Positions 34,390-42,463 of a stretch of DNA of 64,000 nt are shown here, piece after piece (the stretch's first letter is position 1; each line of letters opens with the position of its first letter). The notes under the pieces are model-generated. The model saw nothing but the letters and a program-made list of their open reading frames with translations, did not search any database and was not told the origin of the DNA. Where the stretch lies: positions 372,001 through 436,000 of the forward strand of contig NZ_LMIO01000003.1 of assembly GCF_001428745.1 (NCBI RefSeq), written 5' to 3'. A program made the position numbers and the translations under genes. This stretch comes from Leifsonia sp. Root227 (GTDB lineage Bacteria; Actinomycetota; Actinomycetes; Actinomycetales; Microbacteriaceae).

Positions 34390-36090
34390 CTATGCGGCGG
34401 CGGGGGCCGTTGACGGGGCGAGCGGCAGGGAGACACGGAAGGTGGCGCCGCCGCCGTCCGTCTCCACGACCTCGACGGTGCCGTGGTGCGCCGCGACGAT
34501 CGATGACACGATGGCGAGGCCGAGGCCGCTGCCACCCGTCTCGCGTGCGCGTGAGGTGTCTGCGCGCCAGAAGCGCTGGAAGATCTTCTCCCTGATCTGC
34601 GGCGGGATGCCGTCGCCGTGGTCGCGCACCTCGAGGATGGCACGGCCGGTCTGGTGGTTCACCTGCACCATGATCTCGATGGGGGTGCCGTCCGCCGTGT
34701 AGCGGAGGGCGTTGCCCATCAGGTTCGTGACCACCTGGCGCAGCTTGTTCTCCTCGGCCAGCACGATCGCGGGCTCTGCGGCGACGGGCTGGTGCAGCAC
34801 CACCTTCTCCGCCGTGGTCACCAGCGTCGGCTCCGTGCCGCCGGGGCGGCGGGCGCGTCCGCGGCGCAGTCGCGCAAGCGTCGCCCCGGCGAACGCGATC
34901 GGCCCCGTTGCGTTGCTGACCCGCGCCGACTGGTCCTGGATGGGCATCGGCACCGTGTCGACGCCGGGCTCCTCTGGACCGAACTCGGGGGCGGCGATCG
35001 CCTCGGGGGTGATCACGGTGACGACGCGGCCGGGGGAGCCGGCCATCGCATCCATCGCCGCGTCCTGGGCGATCCGCACCAGGTCGACCGGATGCAGGTT
35101 CAGCGGCTTGGTCTCGTCGAGCCGTGCCAGCTCCAGCAGGTCCTCGACGAGGCCGCCCATCCGGATGGCCTCCTTCTCGATCCTGTCCATCGCCTGCGCG
35201 ACGTCCTCCGGGGTCTGCAGGGCGCCCATCCGGTACAGCTCGGCGTAGCCGCGCACCGAGACGAGCGGCGTGCGCAGCTCATGGCTGGCGTCGCCGACGA
35301 AGCGGCGCATCTGATCGATGGTTCTGGCGCGGTCGTTGAACGCCCTGTCGATGCGGTTCAGCATCGTGTTGAGCGAGCGGTTGAGGCGGCCGACCTCGGT
35401 GTTCGGAGTGGCGCCGCCGAGGCGCTGGCTGAAGTCGCCGTCCGCGATGGCGGCAGCCGTCTGCTCCACCTCGCGCAACGGGGAGAACGTGGTGGTCACG
35501 AGCATCCGGGTGAGGCCGGCGCCCACGATGATGACGATCACGCCGAAGCCGAGGAAGATCGCGAGGAAGCTCGCCATCACCGTGTCGATCTGCGAGGTCG
35601 TGGTGGCCACGATCGCCGTGCCGAGGGCGCCGGGCGGGTTGGTCAGCGTGACCGTCGTCGCCAGAGCGCGGAAGGTGGTGTGCCCGTCATTGCTGAGCAG
35701 CGGATAGCCGCCGGGCGGCAGCAACTTGCTGCCGGGCACGGTCAGCGTTGCTGGGACGGCCGGCCGGTGCGCCTCCGGGATGTTCCCCCAGTTCGACTTC
35801 ACCAGCTTGCCGTCCGCGTCGTACAGCGCCGCGAAGTAGTCCGACGGGCTCGCGTCCGTCGCGATCTTCTCGCTGTCTGCGGACGTGCCGTAGAGGTAGG
35901 TGTTCAGGTAGCTTCCGCCGGACGCGGCCGAGAGCTGCGCATCCAACTGGTCGAGCAGCACCGGTTTCAGCATCGACATGGTGCCGATTCCGGTCACCAG
36001 CAGCCCGAGAGTCAGCATCAGCACGGTCACGCCGGTGATCTTGGTGCGCAGAGAGATCGCGTTCCATCGATCGAGTAAGCGTGTGTGCAT
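34390..36090 (-). CDS. Two-component sensor histidine kinase
   Basis: 566-residue membrane kinase. Two membrane helices (about residues 19-40 and 172-194) flank an extracytoplasmic sensor. A HAMP domain follows (PLREVEQTAAAIADGDFSQRLG), then the phospho-acceptor H box VGDASHELRTPLVSVRGYAE and a HATPase domain with NLMGNALRYT and GGSGLGLAIV. An unusual stretch of about 100 residues rich in Pro and Arg (about 375-435) is inserted before the N box. It is partner of the response regulator 53 bases upstream and belongs to the TrcS/TcrY/MprB-like group; the signal is unknown. Confidence 0.93.
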   Translation of the reverse strand: MHTRLLDRWNAISLRTKITGVTVLMLTLGLLVTGIGTMSMLKPVLLDQLDAQLSAASGGSYLNTYLYGTSADSEKIATDASPSDYFAALYDADGKLVKSNWGNIPEAHRPAVPATLTVPGSKLLPPGGYPLLSNDGHTTFRALATTVTLTNPPGALGTAIVATTTSQIDTVMASFLAIFLGFGVIVIIVGAGLTRMLVTTTFSPLREVEQTAAAIADGDFSQRLGGATPNTEVGRLNRSLNTMLNRIDRAFNDRARTIDQMRRFVGDASHELRTPLVSVRGYAELYRMGALQTPEDVAQAMDRIEKEAIRMGGLVEDLLELARLDETKPLNLHPVDLVRIAQDAAMDAMAGSPGRVVTVITPEAIAAPEFGPEEPGVDTVPMPIQDQSARVSNATGPIAFAGATLARLRRGRARRPGGTEPTLVTTAEKVVLHQPVAAEPAIVLAEENKLRQVVTNLMGNALRYTADGTPIEIMVQVNHQTGRAILEVRDHGDGIPPQIREKIFQRFWRADTSRARETGGSGLGLAIVSSIVAAHHGTVEVVETDGGGATFRVSLPLAPSTAPAAA

Positions 36091-36143
36091 GAGGCCGCCA
36101 GTTTACGCAGCCGAAGCTGTGCCGGGCATGTGCAGGAGGCTGG

Positions 36144-36836
36144 TCAGACCTTTGCGGCCTTCAGCATGTAGCCGAACCCGCGCTTGGTCTGGATGAGCGG
36201 CTCGCTGGAGTGCGCATCCACCTTGCGGCGCAGGTAGGAGATGTACGACTCGACGATGCCGGCGTCGCCGTTGAAGTCGTACTCCCAGACGTGGTCGAGG
36301 ATCTGCGCCTTCGACAGCACGCGGTTGGGGTTGAGCATCAGGTAGCGCAGCAGCTTGAACTCGGTGGGGCTCAGCTCGATGGCGGTGTCGCCGACGAAGA
36401 CCTCGTGGGTGTCCTGGTCCATCGTCAGCTCGCCGGCGCGGATGACCGCGTCCTCGTCCGCCTGCATCGTGCGGCGCAGGATAGCCTTGATGCGGGCGAC
36501 GATCTCGTCGAGGCTGAACGGCTTGGTGACGTAGTCGTCCCCGCCGACGGTGAGGCCGGTGATCTTGTCCTCTGTGTCGTCCTTGGCCGTGAGGAACAGG
36601 ATCGGGGCGGTGTACCCGGCGCCGCGGAGGCGCTTGGTCACGCCGAAGCCGTTCATGTCGGGGAGCATCACGTCGAGGATGATGAGGTCTGGCTCCTCTT
36701 CGAGGACCGCGGAGATGGCCTGGGCGCCATTGCCGACCGCGCGCACGGCGAACCCGGCGAAGCGGAGGCTGGTGGTGAGCAGGTCGCGGATGTTGGGCTC
36801 GTCGTCGACGATCAGGATGCGAGGTCCGGCGTTCAT
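36144..36836 (-). CDS. OmpR-family response regulator
   Basis: 230-residue regulator. In the receiver domain the acidic pocket is VDDEPN, the phospho-acceptor Asp is in DLIILDVMLPDMNGFG, and the Lys is in YVTKPFSLDE. The C-terminal winged helix is ELSPTEFKLLRYLMLNPNRV to LIQTKRGFGYML. ATG 36836 is preferred over an upstream TTG because the protein then starts MNAGPRILIVDDEP and a -10-like TACTAG lies just before it (leaderless). Pairs with the kinase downstream. Confidence 0.94.
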   Translation of the reverse strand: MNAGPRILIVDDEPNIRDLLTTSLRFAGFAVRAVGNGAQAISAVLEEEPDLIILDVMLPDMNGFGVTKRLRGAGYTAPILFLTAKDDTEDKITGLTVGGDDYVTKPFSLDEIVARIKAILRRTMQADEDAVIRAGELTMDQDTHEVFVGDTAIELSPTEFKLLRYLMLNPNRVLSKAQILDHVWEYDFNGDAGIVESYISYLRRKVDAHSSEPLIQTKRGFGYMLKAAKV

Positions 36837-36961
36837 GGCATCTAGTATCTGCGCGTTGGCTGAATCCAACCTGTGAGCGCACGGTGTGGGATTCGTGTGA
36901 GGGTCTGGCGGCCGCCGTGGGAACAGTGGATGCTGGGAAGAGCCGTCGCGAGGAGGACACC

Positions 36962-38206
36962 ATGTCGAAGCCCACCGTCGTCATCGCCGGAGCGGGACTG
37001 GCCGGAGCCACGGTCGCCACCGAGCTGCGCGAGCGCGGTTTCGACGGGCGCATCCTGCTGTTCGGCGCCGAACAGCACCACCCGTACATCCGGCCGCCGC
37101 TGTCCAAGGAGTTCCTGAAGGGCGAGGCCGAGCGCTCGGCGGGGGACGTGCATCCTGAGGCCTGGTACGCGGAGAACGCGGTGGAGTTCCTGCCGGACAC
37201 GGTGGCGAGCTCGTTCGACCCTGCCGCGCACGAGCTGTTCCTCGACGGCGGCGCGCGGATCACGTTCGACAGCCTGGTGCTCGCGACGGGAGCGAGCCCG
37301 AGGCGGCTGAGCGTGCCGGGTGCTGGCCACGGCGCGGTGTTCACGCTGCGGACGATCGAGGACAGCGAGTGGCTGCGCTCGGCGCTCGAGGTGGGCGGAA
37401 GGCGCGTCGTGGTGGTCGGCTCCGGCTGGATCGGTCTGGAAGTGGCTGCGGCCGCGCGCGGCTACGGCAACGACGTGACAGTCGTCGGCAGCTCGGCCGT
37501 TCCGCTCAGCTCCGCCATCGGGCCGGAGCTCGGCCGCGTGTTCGAGCGGCTGCACACCGACAACGGCGTCTCATTCCGCAATGCGGCGTCTGTGGTCGCC
37601 ATTGACGGGGACGACGACGGGCCGCGCGAGGTCGTCACTGGCACAGGAGTCGTGACCGGCACAGGAGAGCGCATCCCCGCCGATCTGGTGGTGGTCGGCG
37701 TCGGGGCGATCCCGAACACGGCCATCGCAGAACGCTCCGGGCTCTCCATCGACAACGGCGTTCCGACCGACCAGGGGATGCGCACGGTCGCCGAGGACGT
37801 GTACGCCGTGGGAGACCTGGCCAACCCCTTCCTGCCCGTCATCGGCAGGCACCTGCGCAACGAGCACTGGGCGAACGCCATCGCAGGAGGCACGGTCGCC
37901 GCGCGCAGCATCCTGGGCGAGTCGGCGAGCTACGACGACATCCCGTACTTCTACTCCGACCAATACGATCTGGGCATGGAGTATTCGGGTTACGGGCCGC
38001 TGGCGGCGGATGCCAGGGTGGTCTACCGCGGCGATGTCGACGCGCGCGAGTTCGTGGCGTTCTGGCTGCGCAACGAGCGCGTGGTTGCCGGGATGAACGT
38101 CAACGTCTGGGATGTGAACGACCAGGTGCAGCGGCTCATCCGTTCCGGCGAGCGCGTGGACGAGCGCCGTCTCACCGACGAGAGCGTGGACCTTGCCTCG
38201 CTCTGA
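36962..38206 (+). CDS. NAD(P)H-dependent FAD reductase, ferredoxin-reductase type
   Basis: 414-residue flavoprotein of the rubredoxin/ferredoxin reductase family, which feeds electrons to ferredoxins serving P450 or dioxygenase systems. It shows FAD motif VVIAGAGLAGATVATELRE, the contact HPYIRPPLSKEFLKGE, the NAD(P)H Rossmann motif VVVVGSGWIGLEVAAAARG and the second FAD motif VYAVGDLANPF. The C-terminal domain (YDLGMEYSGYGP to NVWDVNDQVQRLI) is typical of the reductase clade. No ferredoxin or oxygenase is adjacent. Ribosome site GAGGAGGA precedes ATG 36962. Confidence 0.92.
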   Translation: MSKPTVVIAGAGLAGATVATELRERGFDGRILLFGAEQHHPYIRPPLSKEFLKGEAERSAGDVHPEAWYAENAVEFLPDTVASSFDPAAHELFLDGGARITFDSLVLATGASPRRLSVPGAGHGAVFTLRTIEDSEWLRSALEVGGRRVVVVGSGWIGLEVAAAARGYGNDVTVVGSSAVPLSSAIGPELGRVFERLHTDNGVSFRNAASVVAIDGDDDGPREVVTGTGVVTGTGERIPADLVVVGVGAIPNTAIAERSGLSIDNGVPTDQGMRTVAEDVYAVGDLANPFLPVIGRHLRNEHWANAIAGGTVAARSILGESASYDDIPYFYSDQYDLGMEYSGYGPLAADARVVYRGDVDAREFVAFWLRNERVVAGMNVNVWDVNDQVQRLIRSGERVDERRLTDESVDLASL

Positions 38207-38207
38207 C

Positions 38208-39104
38208 ATGTATCTGCCACCGCTCCGCATCCCCGTCCGCACCATCGGCGCCCGCACCTTCGACTTCTCCCGCCGCGTCGCCGTGATGGCCGTCGTCAAC
38301 CGCACACCGGACTCGTTCTTCGACCAGGGCAGGACGTTCGCCCTCGACAAGGCCGTCCAGGCGAGCTTCCGCGCCGTCGAGCTCGGCGCCGACTGGGTGG
38401 ACATCGGCGGCGCCCCGTTCGCGCCCGGAGACCCGATCCCGGTCGAGGCGGAGGCTGACAGGGTCGTGCCGGTGGTCGCGGAGCTGCGCGCAGGGTCGGA
38501 CGTGGTCATCTCCGTCGACACCTTCCACGCCGAGGTCGCGCGCCGCGCCATCGCCGCCGGCGCCACGGTGGTCAACGACACCACCGGCCTCAGCGACCCC
38601 GACCTGGTCTCCGTGGTCGCCGACAGCGACGCGACCCTCGTCATCACGCACAGCCTCGCCGCCCCTCGCACGTTCTATCCGAGGCCGCACTACGACGACA
38701 TCGCCGCCGAGATCGCCGCCTTCCTGCTCGGCAGGGTGGAGCTGGCGCTCGCCGCAGGCATCCCGGAGGAGCGGATCATCGTCGACCCTGGCCACGACCT
38801 CAACAAGAACACGCTGCAATCGCTCGAGCTGACCAGGCGGCTGCACGAAATCGCCGACCTCGGCTTTCCGACGCTCGCCGCCGTCTCCAACAAAGACTTC
38901 ATCGGCGAGACCCTGGATGCGCCCCGCGCCGAACGCCTCGAGGGCTCGCTCGCCGCCGCCGTGGTCTCGATCGTGAACGGCGCCCGCATCATCCGGATGC
39001 ACGATGTGGCCGCCTCCGTCGCCGCCACCAGGATGACGGAGGCGATCCTGGGCCTGCGCGAGCCCGCATACCTGAAGCACAACATGGGAGACGTGAATGA
39101 CTGA
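38208..39104 (+). CDS. folP2: Dihydropteroate synthase paralogue, FolP2 type
   Basis: 298-residue TIM barrel of the DHPS family. Conserved: AVVNRTPDSFFDQG, ISVDTFHAE, VVNDTTGLSD and VDPGHDLNKNT. The usual DHPS loop GGESTRPG is replaced by GGAPFAPGDP, and SNKDFIGETLD replaces the canonical SRK segment. Both changes match the mycobacterial FolP2 group, which was reported to lack dihydropteroate synthase activity; so a different pterin- or sugar-phosphate-related reaction is likely. It is joined to the following RibD-type reductase by an 8-bp overlap. ATG 38208 starts two bases behind the preceding stop. Confidence 0.85.
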   Translation: MYLPPLRIPVRTIGARTFDFSRRVAVMAVVNRTPDSFFDQGRTFALDKAVQASFRAVELGADWVDIGGAPFAPGDPIPVEAEADRVVPVVAELRAGSDVVISVDTFHAEVARRAIAAGATVVNDTTGLSDPDLVSVVADSDATLVITHSLAAPRTFYPRPHYDDIAAEIAAFLLGRVELALAAGIPEERIIVDPGHDLNKNTLQSLELTRRLHEIADLGFPTLAAVSNKDFIGETLDAPRAERLEGSLAAAVVSIVNGARIIRMHDVAASVAATRMTEAILGLREPAYLKHNMGDVND

Positions 39105-39852
39105 AACGGCCATCGCCAGGGTCTACCCGCTGCCGGCCGAGGAGGGACTCGGCGACGAGGACCTTGCCGCCCTCTACAGCGACGGTGCAGGCGACCTGCC
39201 GTGGCTGCGCGTCAACTTCGTCAGCAGCGTCGACGGCGCTGCCACGCACGGCGGCCTCTCCGGCGGGCTGTCCGACGACGCGGACAAGCGCGTGTTCGCC
39301 ATCCTGCGCCGCCTCTGCGACGTGGTCGTGGTCGGAGCGGGCACGGTGCGCGCGGAGGGCTACGCGGCGATGCGGGTCGACGAGGCCTCCGAGCGCTGGC
39401 GCGCCGAGCACGGCCGCACCGCGCATCCGGTGTTCGCCATCGTCTCCGCGAGCCTCGACCTCGACCCGGCCAGCCCGATCTTCCGCGATGCTCCCGTGCG
39501 GCCGATCGTGCTCACCACCGAACGCTCGCGCGAGGACACCCGCGAGGCCCTCTCCGAGGTGGCGGACGTGGTGGTCTGCGGCCGCGACAGGGTGGAGGTG
39601 GATGTGCTGGTGCAGGTGCTGAACGAGCGAGGCCTTGGCCGCATCCACTGCGAGGGTGGGCCGCACCTGTTCGGCGATTTGATCGCATCCGGGGAGCTGG
39701 ACGAGCTGTGCCTGACGATCAGCCCTCGGCTGGAAGCAGGGGTCGCCACCCGCATCTCGTCCGGGGCGTCGCCCATCGTTCCGGTCGGGCTGCGGCTCTC
39801 TCACACGCTGGTCTCCGGCGACACGCTGCTGCTGCGCTATGTCCGGCGCTGA
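39097..39852 (+). CDS. Pyrimidine-reductase-like protein (RibD C-terminal domain)
   Basis: 251-residue dihydrofolate-reductase-fold protein of the RibD_C family. It shows RVNFVSSVDGAATHGGLSGG, the NADPH-binding VVVVGAGTVRAEGYAAM and HCEGGPHLFGDLIASGELDEL. True RibD reduces the riboflavin precursor pyrimidine; this stand-alone form lacks the deaminase half. The pairing with a FolP2-like protein recurs in actinobacteria and hints at a shared unassigned pterin or pyrimidine pathway. Confidence 0.88.
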   Translation: MTETAIARVYPLPAEEGLGDEDLAALYSDGAGDLPWLRVNFVSSVDGAATHGGLSGGLSDDADKRVFAILRRLCDVVVVGAGTVRAEGYAAMRVDEASERWRAEHGRTAHPVFAIVSASLDLDPASPIFRDAPVRPIVLTTERSREDTREALSEVADVVVCGRDRVEVDVLVQVLNERGLGRIHCEGGPHLFGDLIASGELDELCLTISPRLEAGVATRISSGASPIVPVGLRLSHTLVSGDTLLLRYVRR

Positions 39853-40714
39853 GCTGCCCGCGATCGACGCCGACCTCGCGCGACGGCTGGTCGACAGCCA
39901 GTTCCCTGCCTGGTCGGGGCTGCCGATCCGGGCGGTGGAGTTGGACGGCTGGGACAATCGGACCTTCCGGCTGGGGGATGCCCTGAGCATCCGGATGCCG
40001 AGCGGGCCGTGGTACGCCGAGCAGGTCGCCAAGGAGCAGGACTGGCTGCCGAGGCTCGCCCCGCTGCTGCCCGTCCCCATCCCGTCGCCGGTGGCGGCAG
40101 GGGCGCCGGCGTTCGGCTACCCGTATGCGTGGTCGGTGTACCGCTGGCTCGACGGACGCCCCGCCGCGCTGGATGGCATCGGCGACCCCGTGGCGTTCGC
40201 GGAGGCGGTGGCGTCGTTCCTGGTCGCGCTACGGGAGTGCCCGACCGACGGTTCCCCACGCCCCGGGCGACACAACTTCTTCCGCGGCGACCCGCCCGCC
40301 GTCTACGGAGACGAGACGCGCGCCGCCATCTCTGCGCTCGGCGCCTCCGGTGACCCACTCGACCTGGATGCGGCCGCGCGCGTCTGGGCACAGGCCGAGG
40401 ACGCGACGTGGCTGGGCGAGCCGGTCTGGTTTCACGGCGACATCGCGGTCGGCAACCTGCTGATGCTGGACGGCCGGCTCGCCGCGGTGATCGACTTCGG
40501 CACGTCGGGCGTCGGCGACCCCGCCTGCGACCTGGCACTCGCCTGGACGACGCTCGACGGCGAGGCGCGGGAGGCCTACCGCAGTGTGCTCGGCGCCGAC
40601 GACGCGATGTGGGCGCGCGGGAAGGGCTGGGCGCTGTGGAAGGCGCTCATCACGCTGCGCGACGACCCGCGGAATGCTCGGGCGCGTGTGACGGCGGAGC
40701 GGGTGCTGGGCTGA
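39839..40714 (+). CDS. Aminoglycoside-phosphotransferase-family kinase
   Basis: 291-residue small-molecule kinase. The N-lobe has GWDNRTFRLGDALSIRMP. The catalytic loop is WFHGDIAVGNLL (Asp in HGD) and the metal site is VIDFGTSGVGDPACDLA. Overlaps the previous gene by 14 bases, so probably the last gene of the reductase-folP2-ribD-kinase run. The family includes antibiotic and metabolite kinases; nothing here proves resistance. Confidence 0.88.
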   Translation: MSGAELPAIDADLARRLVDSQFPAWSGLPIRAVELDGWDNRTFRLGDALSIRMPSGPWYAEQVAKEQDWLPRLAPLLPVPIPSPVAAGAPAFGYPYAWSVYRWLDGRPAALDGIGDPVAFAEAVASFLVALRECPTDGSPRPGRHNFFRGDPPAVYGDETRAAISALGASGDPLDLDAAARVWAQAEDATWLGEPVWFHGDIAVGNLLMLDGRLAAVIDFGTSGVGDPACDLALAWTTLDGEAREAYRSVLGADDAMWARGKGWALWKALITLRDDPRNARARVTAERVLG

Positions 40715-40745
40715 GCCGGGCTGGGCCGGGTTGGGCTGGGCTGTC

Positions 40746-42386
40746 CTACGCGGCCAGCGCGTGCGCATCCAGGATCGTGTACGAGTACCCCTGCTCCGCG
40801 AGGAAGCGCTGCCGGTTCTGCGCGAAGTCCTGGTCGACGGTGTCGCGCGAGACGAGCGTGTAGAAGTTCGCGGACAGCCCGGACTCCTTCGGGCGGAGCA
40901 GGCGACCGAGGCGCTGGGCCTCCTCCTGGCGGGAGCCGTACGAGCCCGACACCTGGATGGCGACCGTCGCCTCCGGCAGGTCGACGGAGAAGTTCGCGAC
41001 CTTGCTGACCACCAGCACCTCCGTCGTGCCCTCCCGGAACTCCTGGTAGAGACGCTCGCGCTCGTCCACCGGGGTCGCTCCCGTGAGGGACGGCGCATCC
41101 AGGGCCTCGGCGAGCTCGTCGATCTGGTCGAGGTACTGGCCGATGACGAGGATGCGCTCGCCCTGGTGCCGTGCGACCAGCTGGCGCACCACATCCAGTT
41201 TGGCGGGCGCCGTGGCTGCCAGCCGGTAGCGCTCGTCGTCGGCTGCGGCCGCGTAGCTGAGCCGGTCGGACGCCGGCAGGTCGATGCGCACCTCATAGCA
41301 GGCGGCGGGGGAGATGAAGCCCTGCGCCTCGATCTCCTTCCACGGGGCATCGAACCGCTTCGGGCCGATGAGGCTGAACACGTCGCCCTCCCTGCCGTCC
41401 TCGCGGACCAGGGTGGCGGTGAGGCCGAGGCGGCGGCGGGCCTGCAGCTCGGCGGTGAGCTTGAACACCGGCGCAGGCAGCAGGTGCACCTCGTCGTAGA
41501 CCACGAGGCCCCAGTCCATCGCGTCGAGCAGCGCCAGGTGCGCGTACTCGCCCTTCCGCTTGGCGGTGAGGATCTGGTACGTGGCGATGGTCACCGGCTT
41601 GACCTCTTTGACCTGGCCGGAGTATTCGCCGATCTCCGCGGCCGTGAGCGTCGTGCGCTTCAGCAGCTCGTCGCGCCACTGGCGGGCGGAGACGGTGTTG
41701 GTCACCAGGATGAGCGTCGTGGTCTTGGCCGTCGCCATCGCGCCGGCGCCCACCAGGGTCTTGCCAGCGCCGCAGGGCAGCACCACCACACCGGAGCCGC
41801 CGTCGAAGAAGTTGTCCACCGCCTTATGCTGGTAGTCGCGCAGCTTCCAGCCGTCCTCCACCAGGTCGATGGGATGCGGTGTGCCCGGCGTGTATCCCGC
41901 GAGGTCTTCTGCCGGCCAGCCGAGCTTCACCAGCTCCTGCTTGAGCTGGCCGCGCGCCCACGCCTCCACGACGAAGGTCGACTCGTCCCGTCGTTCGAGC
42001 AGCAGCGGGGCGATCCGCTTCGCGCCGGCGACCTCGGTGAGCACCGGCAGGTCGGTCGAGCGCAGCAGCAGCACGCCGTCGTCGTCGCGCTCGATCACGA
42101 GCCGTCCGTAGCGGGCGACGGTCTCCGCCATGTCGACGGACACGGTCTGCGGAATCGGGAACTTCGAGTACCGCTCCAGCGTGCCGAGCATGTCCTGTGC
42201 GGTGTGCCCTGCCGCCCGCGCGTTCCACAGTCCGAGCCGGGTGATCCGGTAGGTGTGGATGTGCTCTGGCGCGCGTTCGAGCTCCGCGAACACGGCGAGG
42301 TCGTGCCGTGCGTCTTCGGCCGACGGATGCGCGACCTCCAGCAGCACGGTGCGGTCGCTCTGGACGATCAGGGGGCCATCTGACAT
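40746..42386 (-). CDS. XPB-type DNA repair helicase
   Basis: 546-residue superfamily-2 3'-5' helicase, close in size to mycobacterial XPB. The N-terminal damage-recognition domain (about 1-200) precedes Walker A in VLPCGAGKTLVGAGA, Walker B in VVYDEVHLLPA, motif III GLTATLVREDG, and motif VI RLGRLLRPKESG. A -10-like TAGACT (42395-42400) lies eight bases before ATG 42386. It is followed upstream by the helicase-associated protein, as in other actinobacteria. Confidence 0.94.
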   Translation of the reverse strand: MSDGPLIVQSDRTVLLEVAHPSAEDARHDLAVFAELERAPEHIHTYRITRLGLWNARAAGHTAQDMLGTLERYSKFPIPQTVSVDMAETVARYGRLVIERDDDGVLLLRSTDLPVLTEVAGAKRIAPLLLERRDESTFVVEAWARGQLKQELVKLGWPAEDLAGYTPGTPHPIDLVEDGWKLRDYQHKAVDNFFDGGSGVVVLPCGAGKTLVGAGAMATAKTTTLILVTNTVSARQWRDELLKRTTLTAAEIGEYSGQVKEVKPVTIATYQILTAKRKGEYAHLALLDAMDWGLVVYDEVHLLPAPVFKLTAELQARRRLGLTATLVREDGREGDVFSLIGPKRFDAPWKEIEAQGFISPAACYEVRIDLPASDRLSYAAAADDERYRLAATAPAKLDVVRQLVARHQGERILVIGQYLDQIDELAEALDAPSLTGATPVDERERLYQEFREGTTEVLVVSKVANFSVDLPEATVAIQVSGSYGSRQEEAQRLGRLLRPKESGLSANFYTLVSRDTVDQDFAQNRQRFLAEQGYSYTILDAHALAA

Positions 42387-42463
42387 AACCGCTGAGTCTA
42401 CGCCCGCTTTCTCTGCGCCCCGCTCAGCCCCCACCTCCGCCGCCTCGATGGCTTCGCCGGGGG

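Noticed and set aside
39839..40714. Aminoglycoside-resistance gene
   Set aside because: The family is dominated by metabolite kinases, and the chromosomal context with folP2/ribD-like genes gives no resistance signal.
40715..40745. Repeated GGGCTGGGC bases between the kinase and XPB genes
   Set aside because: A short low-complexity stretch. It may help termination but has no clear stem.
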